DNA of 64,000 nt, from the NCBI RefSeq assembly GCF_002812485.1, contig NZ_CP025003.1:4712001-4776000 (forward strand), written 5' to 3'. Source of the stretch: Dickeya fangzhongdai (GTDB taxonomy: Bacteria; Pseudomonadota; Gammaproteobacteria; Enterobacterales; Enterobacteriaceae). Positions 27,898-40,555 of this stretch are shown here, in pieces. The first letter of the stretch is position 1; every line of letters begins with the position of its first letter. Position numbers and translations under genes: made by a program. The notes beneath the pieces were generated by a model. That model was not told the DNA's origin. It ran no database searches and saw nothing but the letters and a program-made list of their open reading frames with translations.

Positions 27898-27923
27898 CCC
27901 CGCGTCCGCGCGGGGGCCTTTTT
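27898..27923 (+). promoter_or_regulatory. Stem-loop in the hslVU 5' leader
   Basis: CCCCGCG/CGCGGGG with a 4-base loop, then GCC and five T. By position it should lie near the 5' end of the heat shock transcript. A 5' stem-loop that stabilises hslVU mRNA is known in E. coli. It also has the form of a terminator for ftsN transcripts, and may serve as both. Confidence 0.65.
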
Positions 27924-27944
27924 CTCAGTAACGGGGATAAACTC

Positions 27945-28475
27945 GTGACAACAATTGTAAGCGTACGCCGCAACGGTCAGGTCGTGATTGGCGGAGACGG
28001 ACAGGCCACCCTGGGCAACACCGTAATGAAAGGCAACGTGCGTAAAGTACGCCGTCTGTACAACGACCGGGTTATCGCCGGATTCGCTGGCGGCACCGCC
28101 GATGCGTTTACCCTGTTTGAACTGTTCGAACGCAAGCTGGAGCTGCATCAAGGGCATCTGGTGAAGGCCGCCGTGGAACTGGCTAAAGATTGGCGCACCG
28201 ACCGCATGCTGCGTCGGCTGGAAGCGCTGCTGGCGGTCGCCGACGAAAACGCGTCGCTGATCATCACCGGCAACGGCGACGTGATTCAGCCGGAAAACGA
28301 TCTGATCGCTATCGGCTCCGGCGGCCCCTACGCGCAGGCTGCCGCGCGCGCCCTGCTGGAAAATACCGAATTAAGCGCCCGGGAGATTGTCGAAAAATCA
28401 CTGGGTATTGCGGGTGACATCTGCATCTACACCAACCAGTTCCACACGATTGAAGAATTAGCCTCCAAGGCGTAA
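27945..28475 (+). CDS. hslV: HslV, ATP-dependent protease peptidase subunit
   Basis: A 176-residue N-terminal threonine hydrolase. After removal of Met1 the catalytic Thr (TTIVSVRR) is exposed; GGDGQATLG and [10 protein letters not shown] segments are conserved. It forms the dodecameric core of the HslUV protease. The start is GTG at 27945 behind GGGGAT. hslU follows after 9 bp. Confidence 0.97.
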   Translation: MTTIVSVRRNGQVVIGGDGQATLGNTVMKGNVRKVRRLYNDRVIAGFAGGTADAFTLFELFERKLELHQGHLVKAAVELAKDWRTDRMLRRLEALLAVADENASLIITGNGDVIQPENDLIAIGSGGPYAQAAARALLENTELSAREIVEKSLGIAGDICIYTNQFHTIEELASKA

Positions 28476-28484
28476 GGATCTACT

Positions 28485-29816
28485 ATGTCTGAAATGACCC
28501 CGCGCGAAATAGTCAGCGAGCTTGATAGCTACATCATCGGCCAGCACAAAGCGAAGCGCGCCGTGGCGATTGCCTTGCGTAACCGCTGGCGCCGCATGCA
28601 GCTGGAAGAGAGCCTGCGCCATGAAGTCACCCCGAAAAACATTCTGATGATCGGCCCGACCGGGGTGGGGAAAACCGAAATCGCCCGTCGTCTCGCCAAG
28701 CTGGCCAACGCCCCGTTCATCAAGGTGGAAGCGACCAAATTCACCGAAGTGGGCTACGTCGGCAAGGAAGTAGACTCGATTATCCGCGACCTGACCGATG
28801 TCGCCATCAAGATGGTGCGCCAGCAGTCGATGGAGAAAAATCGCTACCGCGCCGAAGAGCTGGCCGAGGAGCGCATTCTGGACGTACTGATTCCGCCGGC
28901 CAAGAACAACTGGGGCCAGACGGAAGAGAATCACGAGCCGTCTGCCGCCCGTCAGGCGTTTCGCAAGAAACTGCGCGAAGGGTCGCTTGACGATAAAGAG
29001 ATCGAAATCGAGCTGGCGGCGGCTCCCGTCGGCGTCGAAATCATGGCCCCTCCGGGCATGGAAGAGATGACTAATCAGTTGCAGTCAATGTTCCAGAACC
29101 TGGCGGGTCAGAAACAGAAAAACCGCAAGATCAAGATTCGCGAAGCCTTCAAGCTACTGGTGGAAGAAGAAGCCGCCAAGCTGGTCAACCCGGAAGAGCT
29201 TAAGCAACAGGCGATCGAAGCGGTAGAGCAGCACGGCATCGTGTTCATCGATGAGATCGACAAGATCTGCAAACGGGGCGACACCTCCGGTCCGGACGTG
29301 TCCCGCGAAGGGGTGCAGCGCGACCTGCTGCCGCTGGTGGAAGGCTGTACCGTGTCCACCAAGCACGGCATGGTGAAAACCGACCACATCCTGTTCATCG
29401 CCTCCGGCGCGTTCCAGGTCGCCAGCCCGTCGGATCTGATCCCCGAGCTGCAGGGTCGTCTGCCGATTCGCGTGGAATTGCAGGCGCTGACCACCGAAGA
29501 CTTCGAACGTATTCTGACCGAACCCAGCGCGTCGCTGACCCGTCAGTATCAGGCATTGATGGAAACCGAAGGCGTCAACATCACGTTCCAGCCGGACGGC
29601 ATCCGTCGTATCGCGGAAGCGGCCTGGCAGGTTAACGAGCGCACGGAGAACATCGGCGCCCGCCGTCTGCACACGGTGCTGGAACGACTGATCGAAGAAG
29701 TATCCTACGGCGCCAGCGAAATGAACGGCCAAACCGTGACGATCGATGCAGATTATGTACGCAGTCACCTTGATGAGTTGGTAGCAGATGAAGATCTGAG
29801 CCGATTTATCTTATAA
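28485..29816 (+). CDS. hslU: HslU, AAA+ unfoldase of the HslUV protease
   Basis: 443 residues. Walker [10 protein letters not shown], pore motif GYVG, Walker [12 protein letters not shown], an inserted I-domain (about 110-240) and the C-terminal LSRFIL tail that docks into HslV. It recognises and unfolds substrates and is the same length as in E. coli. It is coupled to hslV, and a strong terminator follows. Confidence 0.97.
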   Translation: MSEMTPREIVSELDSYIIGQHKAKRAVAIALRNRWRRMQLEESLRHEVTPKNILMIGPTGVGKTEIARRLAKLANAPFIKVEATKFTEVGYVGKEVDSIIRDLTDVAIKMVRQQSMEKNRYRAEELAEERILDVLIPPAKNNWGQTEENHEPSAARQAFRKKLREGSLDDKEIEIELAAAPVGVEIMAPPGMEEMTNQLQSMFQNLAGQKQKNRKIKIREAFKLLVEEEAAKLVNPEELKQQAIEAVEQHGIVFIDEIDKICKRGDTSGPDVSREGVQRDLLPLVEGCTVSTKHGMVKTDHILFIASGAFQVASPSDLIPELQGRLPIRVELQALTTEDFERILTEPSASLTRQYQALMETEGVNITFQPDGIRRIAEAAWQVNERTENIGARRLHTVLERLIEEVSYGASEMNGQTVTIDADYVRSHLDELVADEDLSRFIL

Positions 29817-29847
29817 TCCGTGTTCACGGATCGCACTGATGACTGAC

Positions 29848-29880
29848 CAGTGGGAGGCCAATGCCTCCCACTGCTGTTTT
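29848..29880 (+). terminator. hslVU terminator
   Basis: An 11-bp perfect stem CAGTGGGAGGC/GCCTCCCACTG with a CAAT loop, followed by CTG and TTTTT. It separates hslVU from menA. Confidence 0.92.
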
Positions 29881-29955
29881 TATCACCGTCACCAGGCTTT
29901 ATTTTCCAGAACTGAACGCGCCACAATCTGGCTGATACCATGGCCCATTAACACC

Positions 29956-30873
29956 ATGACCCAATTGACACATAGCAGCAAAACCCAAGCCTGGCTGGAC
30001 AGCCTGCGTCCCAAGACGCTGCCGCTGGCTTTTGCCTCCATCGTTACCGGCACCGTCATCGCCTGCTGGCACAGCAACTTCAAGCCCGGCGTGGCGCTGC
30101 TGACGCTGATTACCGCCGGCTTGTTGCAAATCCTCTCCAATCTGGCTAACGACTATGGCGACGCCGTGAAAGGCAGCGACAAGGAAGACCGCATCGGCCC
30201 GCTACGCGGCATCCAGACCGGCGCCATCAGCCTGCAGGAGCTACGCAAGGCTCTGCTCATTACCGTGACGCTGACGGCGATTTCCGGCAGCGCGCTGGTC
30301 GCGCTGGCCTGCGAAAAGCCGGTGGACATCGTGGTGTTTCTGGCGCTCGGCCTGCTGGCGATTCTGGCCGCCATTACCTATACCGTCGGCAATAAACCGT
30401 ATGGTTATATTGGGCTTGGCGACATCTCGGTGCTGATCTTTTTCGGCTGGCTGAGCGTGGCCGGGTCGTACTACCTGCAAACCGGCTACTTCGACAGCAG
30501 CGTCATTCTGCCCGCCACCGCCTGTGGTTTGCTGGCCGTCGCGGTGCTCAACATCAACAATCTGCGCGATATCGACAGCGATCGGGAAAACGGCAAGAAC
30601 ACGCTGGCGGTAAGGCTCGGCGCTCACAAGGCCCGGCGCTACCACATGGTGCTGCTGATGACGGCGCCGGTCTGTCTGGCGCTGTTCGCCATGCTTTATC
30701 TGCATACGCTGGCAGGCTGGCTGTTTATTCTGGCGCTGCCGCTGCTGGTGAAGCAGGGGCGCTACGTGATGCGGGAAACCACCGCGTTCAGCATGCGTCC
30801 GATGCTGGAAAAAACCGTCAAGGGCGCGTTGCTTACCAATCTGCTGTTCGCGGTGGGCGTGCTGCTGAGCTAG
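29956..30873 (+). CDS. menA: MenA, 1,4-dihydroxy-2-naphthoate octaprenyltransferase
   Basis: A 305-residue UbiA-family membrane prenyltransferase that makes demethylmenaquinone. About eight to nine membrane helices; two Asp-rich prenyl-diphosphate sites, NLANDYGDAVKGSDKEDR and NNLRDIDSDRENGKNT. The start MTQLTHSS at 29956 agrees with E. coli MenA (308 residues); the frame is open 39 codons upstream, through the terminator, and that extension is not credible. Confidence 0.95.
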   Translation: MTQLTHSSKTQAWLDSLRPKTLPLAFASIVTGTVIACWHSNFKPGVALLTLITAGLLQILSNLANDYGDAVKGSDKEDRIGPLRGIQTGAISLQELRKALLITVTLTAISGSALVALACEKPVDIVVFLALGLLAILAAITYTVGNKPYGYIGLGDISVLIFFGWLSVAGSYYLQTGYFDSSVILPATACGLLAVAVLNINNLRDIDSDRENGKNTLAVRLGAHKARRYHMVLLMTAPVCLALFAMLYLHTLAGWLFILALPLLVKQGRYVMRETTAFSMRPMLEKTVKGALLTNLLFAVGVLLS

Positions 30874-30910
30874 GCGCATGCCCGCTGAGGCAGAGTAACG
30901 GCTTGTCCCG

Positions 30911-31517
<607 letters not shown>

Positions 31518-31580
31518 CAGGCGATACCCAAGGGCGTCAACAGACGCCCTGTGCGCATCCCGTCTGTCTGACTTCGGCGA

Positions 31581-31823
31581 TTACTGAACGTCTTCCATTT
31601 TACCCAACAGCGCACGCAGGCGCTCTTGCCATACCAGCTGTTCCTGCTTTAACTGCTCGTTCTCGCGCATCAACGCATCACGGTTGCCCGCCATACTCTC
31701 CACTTCCTGCGACAACGTATTGTTCTTCTCTTTCAGCTCTTCGATTTCCATCTGCAACAGCGTGATCGTGTCAATCGCCTGCTGAACTTTCGCTTCCAGC
31801 TTCTCAAACACTTCAAATGACAT
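31581..31823 (-). CDS. zapB: ZapB, cell division coiled-coil protein
   Basis: An 80-residue protein that is almost wholly coiled coil (heptads through [20 protein letters not shown] to the C-terminus). It associates with ZapA at the division ring and links it to MatP in E. coli. The start MSFEVF at 31823 is the E. coli start; a longer frame adds 10 unsupported codons. It converges with rraA; a GGGCGTC/GACGCCC hairpin lies between (31530-31549). Confidence 0.95.
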   Translation of the reverse strand: MSFEVFEKLEAKVQQAIDTITLLQMEIEELKEKNNTLSQEVESMAGNRDALMRENEQLKQEQLVWQERLRALLGKMEDVQ

Positions 31824-32373
31824 AACTTCTAACCCCTTTTGATCGCACGGCATAAGCCGGTTAACGCAGATGTACCACGAACGGGTGCGTCACGGACGGC
31901 ATTTCATCAACAGATGCCTCACGTCTTCACACCCCGGCGCTGGCGCGCCCGACGTAAACGCCAGCCAAATTGTATGTAGCCGGATCAGGCGTGTCCAGCG
32001 CACCGCCGGTAAAACAGCGACTCTGCCTGCTTTTTCGCTCATACGCTATCAGCACAGACTGAAAATCACCCTGATCATTATTAAACAGCTTTAATGTTAA
32101 TGCATTTAACACCCCTGTTAACACCCGCCCGGCGGGCAGATGAGTGCTTTGTCGCTAATTACGCGAATGCGCGCATTTTCTTGACGCATCACACACATTT
32201 TGATTTCGATATTTCTCGTTTTCGAGCATTAACGATAAATTCACATCCGAAATACAAAAAGAGTCTGGCCGTGAATCCTTCCAGGACCGACGGGACAGAC
32301 CAGAAACGCGCAGGTTATTCCATCGGCCTGCGTCAACCATCCATGCTGTAGCCTACAAGCAGGAACAAGCATT
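31824..32373. other. Intergenic region between zapB and glpF
   Basis: 550 bp without a supportable gene. It contains the zapB promoter on one side and the glpFK control region with a GlpR operator (32211-32230) on the other. I found no full CRP site, only half-sites such as TCACA. Confidence 0.6.
32211..32230. promoter_or_regulatory. GlpR operator upstream of glpF
   Basis: ATTTCTCGTTTTCGAGCATT is a near-palindrome close to the GlpR consensus WATGTTCGWTAWCGAACATW (outer ATnnTCG and CGAnCAT arms with correct spacing). It lies 144 bp before glpF. In E. coli GlpR represses glpFK unless glycerol-3-phosphate is present. Confidence 0.72.
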
Positions 32374-33219
32374 ATGAGTCAATCTGAACTTTCTACCCTT
32401 AAAGGCCAGTGCATCGCCGAGTTTCTCGGCACTGGCCTGTTGATTTTCTTTGGCGTTGGCTGTGTGGCGGCTTTGAAACTGGCGGGCGCCAGCTTCGGGC
32501 AATGGGAAATCAGCATTATCTGGGGGTTGGGCGTCGCCATGGCGATCTACCTGACCGCCGCGATTTCCGGCGCGCACCTCAATCCGGCGGTGACCATTGC
32601 ATTATGGCTGTTCGCCTGCTTCGACGGCCGCAAAGTGATGCCGTATATCCTCGCGCAGGTGGCCGGCGCATTCTGCTCGGCCGCATTGGTCTACGGCCTC
32701 TATCACAACCTGTTCGACAATATCGAGCAGACGCACAATATGGTGCGCGGCAGTGTGGAAAGCCTCGATCTGGCCGGGATCTTCTCCACCTACCCCAACC
32801 CGCATATTTCGGTCTTGCAGGCCTTCCTGGTGGAAATGGTCATCACCGCCATTCTGATGTGCCTGATTCTGGCGCTGACCGACGACGGCAACGGCATTCC
32901 GCGCGGGCCGCTGGCGCCGTTGCTGATCGGTATTCTGATCGCGGTGATCGGCGCATCGATGGGGCCGTTGACCGGATTTGCCATGAACCCGGCGCGTGAC
33001 GCGGGTCCGAAGCTGTTTGCCTATTTCGCTGGCTGGGGCAAGATTGCACTGACCGGCGGGCGCGATATTCCTTATATGCTGATACCGATTTTCGGCCCGA
33101 TTGTCGGCGCCTGTCTGGGCGCGTTCAGCTATCGCACCCTGATTGGCCGCAACCTGCCCTGCGATGTCTGCGCGACAGACAACGACACGGCAGCGTCAGC
33201 CCAAACCCGTAAGGTCTAA
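32374..33219 (+). CDS. glpF: GlpF, glycerol facilitator
   Basis: A 281-residue aquaglyceroporin with six membrane helices and two half-helices carrying the NPA motifs (HLNPAVTIALW and MNPARDAGPK). It lets glycerol diffuse across the inner membrane. It starts the glpFK operon; glpK begins 27 bp later, so uptake is tied to trapping by phosphorylation. Confidence 0.97.
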   Translation: MSQSELSTLKGQCIAEFLGTGLLIFFGVGCVAALKLAGASFGQWEISIIWGLGVAMAIYLTAAISGAHLNPAVTIALWLFACFDGRKVMPYILAQVAGAFCSAALVYGLYHNLFDNIEQTHNMVRGSVESLDLAGIFSTYPNPHISVLQAFLVEMVITAILMCLILALTDDGNGIPRGPLAPLLIGILIAVIGASMGPLTGFAMNPARDAGPKLFAYFAGWGKIALTGGRDIPYMLIPIFGPIVGACLGAFSYRTLIGRNLPCDVCATDNDTAASAQTRKV

Positions 33220-34758
<1,539 letters not shown>

Positions 34759-34778
34759 AATCATCGCTATCCTTGATC

Positions 34779-34803
34779 GGGCGCGGCTATCGCGCCCTTT
34801 TTC
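34779..34803 (+). terminator. glpFK terminator
   Basis: Stem GGGCGCG/CGCGCCC with a GCTAT loop, then TTTTT. It suggests glpX is at least partly transcribed on its own. Confidence 0.9.
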
Positions 34804-34890
34804 CTTCCACCTCGCCCCTCGTCCGTCATCACGCCTGTGCTACCATAATGCCCCGACAATTCCTTTATTCCCCGTTCAAGACAGGTACCC

Positions 34891-35901
34891 ATGAAACGTG
34901 AATTAGCCATCGAATTCTCCCGCGTTACCGAAGCAGCCGCGCTGGCCGGTTACAAATGGCTGGGCCGTGGCGATAAGAACGCCGCCGACAACGCTGCGGT
35001 GCAGGCGATGCGTATCATGCTCAATCAGGTCGACATCAACGGTCGAATCGTCATCGGCGAAGGCGAAATCGATGAAGCGCCGATGCTCTACATCGGCGAG
35101 CAGGTGGGCACCGGGCACGGCGACGCGGTAGACATCGCCGTCGATCCGATCGAAGGCACCCGCATGACGGCGATGGGGCAGGCTAACGCGCTGGCGGTGC
35201 TGGCGGTGGGTGAACAGGGGGCATTCCTGCACGCGCCCGACATGTACATGGAAAAACTGATTGTCGGCCCGCAGGCCAAAGGCGCTATCGACCTTGACCG
35301 TCCGCTGGAAGACAACCTGAAACGGGTTGCAGAACGATTGGGCAAGCCGCTCGGCGAGCTCACCGTGATCACACTGGCCAAACCGCGCCACGATCGGGTG
35401 ATCGCCGACATGCAGCGGCTGGGCGTAAAAGTGTTCGCCATTCCTGATGGCGACGTGGCCGCCTCTATTCTGACCTGCATGCCGGAAAGCGAGGTCGACG
35501 TGCTCTACGGCATCGGCGGCGCGCCGGAAGGCGTGATCTCGGCGGCAGTGATCCGCGCGCTAGACGGCGACATGCAGGGGCGTCTGCTGGCCCGTCACCA
35601 GGTGAAGGAAGACAATGCGGAAAACCGTCGGCTGGGCGAGCAGGAACTGGCGCGCTGCCGTGAAATGGGCATCGAAGCCGGCAAGGTACTGATGCTGGGC
35701 GACATGGCGCGCAACGACAACGTGATATTTTCCGCCACCGGCATCACCAAGGGCGATCTGCTCGACGGCATTTCCCGCCGCGGCAACATCGCCACCACCG
35801 AAACCCTGCTGATCCGCGGCAAGTCGCGCACCATCCGCCGCATCAGTTCTACCCATTATCTGGACCGCAAAGATCAGGCGCTGCACGCCTTTTTGCTGTA
35901 G
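34891..35901 (+). CDS. glpX: Class II fructose-1,6-bisphosphatase GlpX
   Basis: A 336-residue metal-dependent phosphatase for gluconeogenesis, useful when growing on glycerol. The metal and phosphate motifs GEGEIDEAPMLYIG and DIAVDPIEGT are present. Same length as E. coli GlpX and same place after glpFK. Confidence 0.96.
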   Translation: MKRELAIEFSRVTEAAALAGYKWLGRGDKNAADNAAVQAMRIMLNQVDINGRIVIGEGEIDEAPMLYIGEQVGTGHGDAVDIAVDPIEGTRMTAMGQANALAVLAVGEQGAFLHAPDMYMEKLIVGPQAKGAIDLDRPLEDNLKRVAERLGKPLGELTVITLAKPRHDRVIADMQRLGVKVFAIPDGDVAASILTCMPESEVDVLYGIGGAPEGVISAAVIRALDGDMQGRLLARHQVKEDNAENRRLGEQELARCREMGIEAGKVLMLGDMARNDNVIFSATGITKGDLLDGISRRGNIATTETLLIRGKSRTIRRISSTHYLDRKDQALHAFLL

Positions 35902-36010
35902 TCGCGACAAGGCACGAATTGTTTCACTGTTGTTAACAGATCGCGTATCGTAAGGTCTGGCTGCGCGCAGCCCTGTGACACCCGAGAGATCAAAACAGGA
36001 GCATAGAACC

Positions 36011-36757
36011 ATGGCAGAGTGGGTGACCGGCAAGGTTATTCAGGTTGAACACTGGACGGAAAACTTATTCAGTCTGCGGCTGGAAGCGCCGGTGGCGCCG
36101 TTTACCGCCGGGCAGTTCGCCAAGCTGGCGCTGGAACTGGACGGCGAGCGAGTGCAACGCGCCTATTCCTACGTCAACGCTCCCAGCGACAATCTGCTGG
36201 AGTTTTACTTGGTCAACGTGCCGGACGGCAAGCTCAGCCCGCATCTGCACCGTTGCCAGCCGGGCGACGAGGTGCTGGTGACGCAGGAAGCCGCCGGCTT
36301 CTTCGTGCTCGACGAGATTCCGGACTGCGACACGCTGTGGATGCTGGCGACCGGCACCGCCATCGGCCCGTATCTGTCGATTCTGCAGGAAGGGCGCGAC
36401 CTGGAACGGTTCAAACATATCGTGCTGGTGCACGCCGCCCGTTTCGCCCGCGATCTCAGCTACCTGCCGCTGATGCAACAGCTGGAACAGCGCTATGACG
36501 GCAAGCTGCGCATCCAGACCGTGGTCAGCCGCGAGGAACAGCCCGGCACGCTCACCGGCCGCGTGCCGGCGCTGATTGAAAGCGGTGCGCTGGAGGCGGC
36601 GGTCGGCCTGCCGATGGACGCGGCGACCAGCCACGTGATGCTGTGCGGCAACCCGCAGATGGTGCGGGATACCCAGCAGTTGCTCAAAGACACGCGGCAG
36701 ATGAGCAAACACCTGCGCCGTCGTCCCGGCCATATGACCAGCGAGCACTACTGGTAA
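36011..36757 (+). CDS. fpr: Ferredoxin/flavodoxin-NADP+ reductase
   Basis: A 248-residue FAD enzyme that moves electrons from NADPH to flavodoxin or ferredoxin. FAD-binding RAYSYVNAP, NADP-binding ATGTAIGPYLSIL and the C-terminal RPGHMTSEHYW that stacks on FAD. Start MAEWVTG at 36011, as in E. coli; the frame is open 12 codons upstream. In E. coli it is under SoxRS. It converges with yiiR. Confidence 0.96.
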   Translation: MAEWVTGKVIQVEHWTENLFSLRLEAPVAPFTAGQFAKLALELDGERVQRAYSYVNAPSDNLLEFYLVNVPDGKLSPHLHRCQPGDEVLVTQEAAGFFVLDEIPDCDTLWMLATGTAIGPYLSILQEGRDLERFKHIVLVHAARFARDLSYLPLMQQLEQRYDGKLRIQTVVSREEQPGTLTGRVPALIESGALEAAVGLPMDAATSHVMLCGNPQMVRDTQQLLKDTRQMSKHLRRRPGHMTSEHYW

Positions 36758-36770
36758 CGACGAGCGAGAT

Positions 36771-37196
36771 TCAGGAAGCGCGGAGCCGCAACGGCTCCGC
36801 CGCCGGTCCGAAACGATTTGCGCCAGCCGTACCGACAAACGCGCCGCAATCCAGCAGCATCATCACGGCAATCAACACAGGCAGGAAACTCCCCACCCCC
36901 CACTGACCGAGCGGCGGCAGCATCGACCAGTTGCCGTTGCCCAGCATCCAGGCCACCACCAGTAATAACGCCCACCAGCCGCTTTTGTTGCGGTCATGCA
37001 GCCGTTTGACCAGTATCGCCGCCAGCGGCCACATCAACACCACCAGCACGAACGCCGCTTTCTGGGTTTCCAGCCAGCCGGTACCGGCCAGCATGAACAA
37101 CCCCACCATTAGCGCCAGCACAATCACCATCCCTAACCAGAAATCCCGGCGGCCAACACGGCCGCGAAACGAAAAACACCATTGTTGTATCGTCAT
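36771..37196 (-). CDS. yiiR: YiiR-like inner-membrane protein (DUF805)
   Basis: A 141-residue protein with about four membrane segments; the FSFRGRVGRRDFWLG opening and KRLHDRNKSGWW segment are DUF805 hallmarks. Function unknown. The ATG at 37196 follows GGAAAG; an adjacent GTG would add one codon. A 9-bp perfect hairpin GCGGAGCCG/CGGCTCCGC (36780-36800) sits in the last codons and may help end convergent fpr transcripts. Confidence 0.87.
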   Translation of the reverse strand: MTIQQWCFSFRGRVGRRDFWLGMVIVLALMVGLFMLAGTGWLETQKAAFVLVVLMWPLAAILVKRLHDRNKSGWWALLLVVAWMLGNGNWSMLPPLGQWGVGSFLPVLIAVMMLLDCGAFVGTAGANRFGPAAEPLRLRAS

Positions 37197-37341
37197 CACT
37201 TTCCATCCCCGAATGCGGTTCTACGGACGTGAGTTTACCTTAAGTCAGGCCGGGTTTTTTATCGCACGTTTTGACAATTGAGTCCGAATCCCGTTTTAAT
37301 CACACAGCATGCCAACGGTACGTGACGATACTGATAAATTG

Positions 37342-37938
37342 ATGATGAAAAATGCCCTGTTGATTGTTTGTTGCCTGTCTGCTGGCCTACTCTGCACCCC
37401 GTTTGCCAGGAGTGACGGTCTGTTCCAGCAAAAACCCCCGACCGCCGCGCCTTATCTGCTGTCAGGCTCTCCCACGTTCGACATGACCATCGTACAGTTT
37501 CGCACCCGTTATAACCTGAGCAACCCGTCGTTGCCGATTAGAGAATACCGGGTGGTCGATACCGGCGATGACTCGCCCAATCTGACGCGCGCCGCCAGCC
37601 GCATCAACGATCGTCTGTATTCTTCCACCGCGCTGGAAAAAGGCACCGGCAAGATCAAAACCATGCAGATTACCTGGCTGCCCAAACCGAAAGATACCGA
37701 CCAGAGTGGTCGACGCAAACAGGCTATCGGCTACATGGCGGCGCTGGTGCGCACCTTTATGCCGTCGTTGACCACCGAGCAAAGCCTGAAAAAGATCGAA
37801 ACGTTGCTGGAAAAAGGCAAAGGGCAGCGCTTTTACCAGCAAACGGAAGGAGCATTGCGCTACGTCGTGGCGGATCATGGCGAAAAAGGGCTAACTTTCG
37901 CTGTTGAACCGATTAAGCTGGCGCTATCTGATTCGTGA
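37342..37938 (+). CDS. yiiQ: YiiQ-like periplasmic protein (DUF1454)
   Basis: A 198-residue exported protein of unknown function. Sec signal peptide MMKNALLIVCCLSAGLLCT, then the family core LPIREYRVVDTGDD...LTRAASRINDRLYSSTALEKGTGKIK and a C-terminal EGALRYVVADHGEKGLTFAV. E. coli YiiQ also lies next to tpiA. The frame extends 11 codons upstream; the signal peptide favours 37342 or 37345. Confidence 0.87.
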   Translation: MMKNALLIVCCLSAGLLCTPFARSDGLFQQKPPTAAPYLLSGSPTFDMTIVQFRTRYNLSNPSLPIREYRVVDTGDDSPNLTRAASRINDRLYSSTALEKGTGKIKTMQITWLPKPKDTDQSGRRKQAIGYMAALVRTFMPSLTTEQSLKKIETLLEKGKGQRFYQQTEGALRYVVADHGEKGLTFAVEPIKLALSDS

Positions 37939-38049
37939 TCACATCGAGAATTAGGCACGAAAAACAGAGCCACCGTGCCATTTCGACTCTATACTATCGT
38001 CAGTTTTGTATCATCGTCAGATTGGCTGCCTGACGCAGCCATGTATTGA

Positions 38050-38850
<801 letters not shown>

Positions 38851-38872
38851 TTAGCCTCGCTGATATCACGCA

Positions 38873-38899
38873 ACGGCTCCGCTTCGGGGCCGTTTTTTT
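38873..38899 (+). terminator. tpiA terminator
   Basis: ACGGCTCC/GGGGCCGT stem followed by seven T. Confidence 0.9.
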
Positions 38900-38937
38900 A
38901 TGCCTTTTTTCCACCCATACCGACCGCGTTCATCATT

Positions 38938-38956
38938 CTGTCATTTTCTCTGTCTA
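38938..38956 (+). promoter_or_regulatory. Possible degenerate Pho box
   Basis: CTGTCAT and CTGTCTA occur as direct repeats with 12-bp period, 48 bp before the alkaline phosphatase start. PhoB boxes have 11-bp period, so the match is imperfect by one base of spacing. Confidence 0.35.
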
Positions 38957-39003
38957 GGTTTTACCGCACATGTTTATTTGTTACTTAATTTAACTGCGAG
39001 TGA

Positions 39004-40458
39004 ATGACCATGACCCGTAAGGCTTTGATCCGCAAAACTTTGATCAATAAAACCTTGATCAGCAAAACCCTGCTCTCTTCCCTGATGATGACGCTTATCG
39101 CCGGCAGCGCATTGGCCGCCAGCGCCGATTACCACCGCCAGGCTCAGGGCGACATCACCCAGCCCGGCGGCGCGCGCCGCCTCAGCGCCGATCAGACCGA
39201 GATGCTGAAGGCCTCGCTCAACGGGAAAACCGCCAAAAACGTGATTCTGCTGATTGGCGACGGCATGGGCGATTCTGAAATCACGGCTGCACGCAACTAC
39301 GCGCTGGGCGCCGGCGGTTTCTTCAAAGGCATTGACGCGCTGCCGCTGACCGGCCAATACACTCACTACTCGCTGGACAAGAAAACCCGCAAACCGGATT
39401 ACGTTACCGATTCCGCCGCATCGGCCACCGCCTGGTCCAGCGGCGTCAAAACCTACAACGGCGCGCTGGGCGTGGATGTGGACGGCAAAGACCATAAGAC
39501 GCTGATTGAAATCGCCAAAACGGCGGGCAAAGCCACCGGCAACGTCTCCACCGCCGAACTGGAAGACGCCACGCCGGCCGCAATGGTGTCGCACGTCACC
39601 TCGCGTAAGTGCTACGGCCCGGAAAAAACCAGCCAGCAGTGCCCGACCAACGCGCTGGAAAACGGCGGTCGCGGCTCTATCGCCGAACAGCTGCTGGTTA
39701 CCCGCGCCGATGTTACGCTGGGCGGCGGCGCAGCCACCTTCAAAGAAATCGCCAAAGCAGGTAAATATCAGGGTAAAAGCCTGACAGAACAGGCGGAAGC
39801 GCTGGGCTACCACCTCGTAACCGATCTGGACGGCATGAATGCCGTTACCGCCGCCAGTCAGAGCAAACCGGTGCTGGGCCTGTTCGCCGACGGCAACATG
39901 CCGGTGCGCTGGCAGGGGCCGAAAGCCAGCTACCACGGCAACCTCGATAAACCGGTAGTGACCTGTGAACCCAACGCCCAACGCGGCGCCGGCGTGCCGA
40001 CACTGGCGCAAATGACCGATAAGGCCATCCAGTTGTTGAGCAAGAACAAAAACGGTTTCTTCCTGCAGGTGGAAGGCGCCTCTATCGACAAGCAGGACCA
40101 CGCCGCCAACCCGTGCGGCCAGTTCGGTGAAACGGTAGATCTGGACGAAGCGGTGCAGAAAGCGCTGGAATTCGCCCGTCGCGACGGCAACACGCTGGTG
40201 ATCGTCACCGCCGACCACGCCCACTCCAGCCAGATCGTCGAAAACGGCGCCAAAGCGCCGGGCCTGACGCAGGCGCTGAACACCAAAGATAACGCCGTGA
40301 TGACCATCAGCTACGGTAACTCGGAAGAGGAATCGCAGGGACACACCGGCACCCAGCTGCGCATCGCCGCCTACGGTCCGCACGCCGCCAACGTGGTGGG
40401 CCTGACCGACCAGACCGACCTGTTCTACACCATGAAAAACGCGATGGGGCTGAAATAA
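39004..40458 (+). CDS. phoA: Periplasmic alkaline phosphatase (PhoA type)
   Basis: A 484-residue phosphomonoesterase. All E. coli PhoA active-site elements are visible: zinc/magnesium ligands in [10 protein letters not shown], catalytic Ser in [30 protein letters not shown] and SQGHTG; two cysteine pairs (KCYG...QQCP, VTCEP...NPCG) can form the two disulfides. The signal peptide is unusual: its n-region consists of a fourfold 5-residue repeat ([20 protein letters not shown]). In E. coli the tpiA-pfkA interval holds sbp and cdh instead, so this gene is a lineage-specific replacement. Confidence 0.93.
   Translation: MTMTRKALIRKTLINKTLISKTLLSSLMMTLIAGSALAASADYHRQAQGDITQPGGARRLSADQTEMLKASLNGKTAKNVILLIGDGMGDSEITAARNYALGAGGFFKGIDALPLTGQYTHYSLDKKTRKPDYVTDSAASATAWSSGVKTYNGALGVDVDGKDHKTLIEIAKTAGKATGNVSTAELEDATPAAMVSHVTSRKCYGPEKTSQQCPTNALENGGRGSIAEQLLVTRADVTLGGGAATFKEIAKAGKYQGKSLTEQAEALGYHLVTDLDGMNAVTAASQSKPVLGLFADGNMPVRWQGPKASYHGNLDKPVVTCEPNAQRGAGVPTLAQMTDKAIQLLSKNKNGFFLQVEGASIDKQDHAANPCGQFGETVDLDEAVQKALEFARRDGNTLVIVTADHAHSSQIVENGAKAPGLTQALNTKDNAVMTISYGNSEEESQGHTGTQLRIAAYGPHAANVVGLTDQTDLFYTMKNAMGLK
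39019..39078 (+). repeat. Four 15-bp tandem repeats in the phoA signal sequence
   Basis: Units start at 39019, 39034, 39049 and 39064. Each encodes Lys-(Ala/Thr)-Leu-(Ile/Leu)-(Arg/Asn/Ser). The pattern indicates slipped-strand expansion of the positively charged start of the signal peptide. Confidence 0.85.
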
Positions 40459-40498
40459 TCCCGGCATCCGACTGCGTAACCATCGATCCGCAATAATC

Positions 40499-40527
40499 AA
40501 AAAGGCAGGTGCGAAACCTGCCTTTTT
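40499..40527. terminator. Bidirectional terminator between phoA and aguA
   Basis: A 12-bp stem AAAAAGGCAGGT/ACCTGCCTTTTT with a GCGAA loop; it reads as A-tract, stem, T-tract in both directions and serves the convergent genes. Confidence 0.92.
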
Positions 40528-40555
40528 ATCTGATAGACAACAACGGGTTAAACGA

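Noticed and set aside
32085..32106. Near-palindrome GTTAATGCATTTAAC upstream of glpF as a second operator
   Set aside because: It lacks the TCG/CGA core of GlpR sites and is not symmetric enough to name.
38974..40500. 508-codon minus-strand frame opposite the alkaline phosphatase
   Set aside because: The plus strand carries all catalytic motifs of PhoA; the antisense frame has no motif and low-complexity composition.
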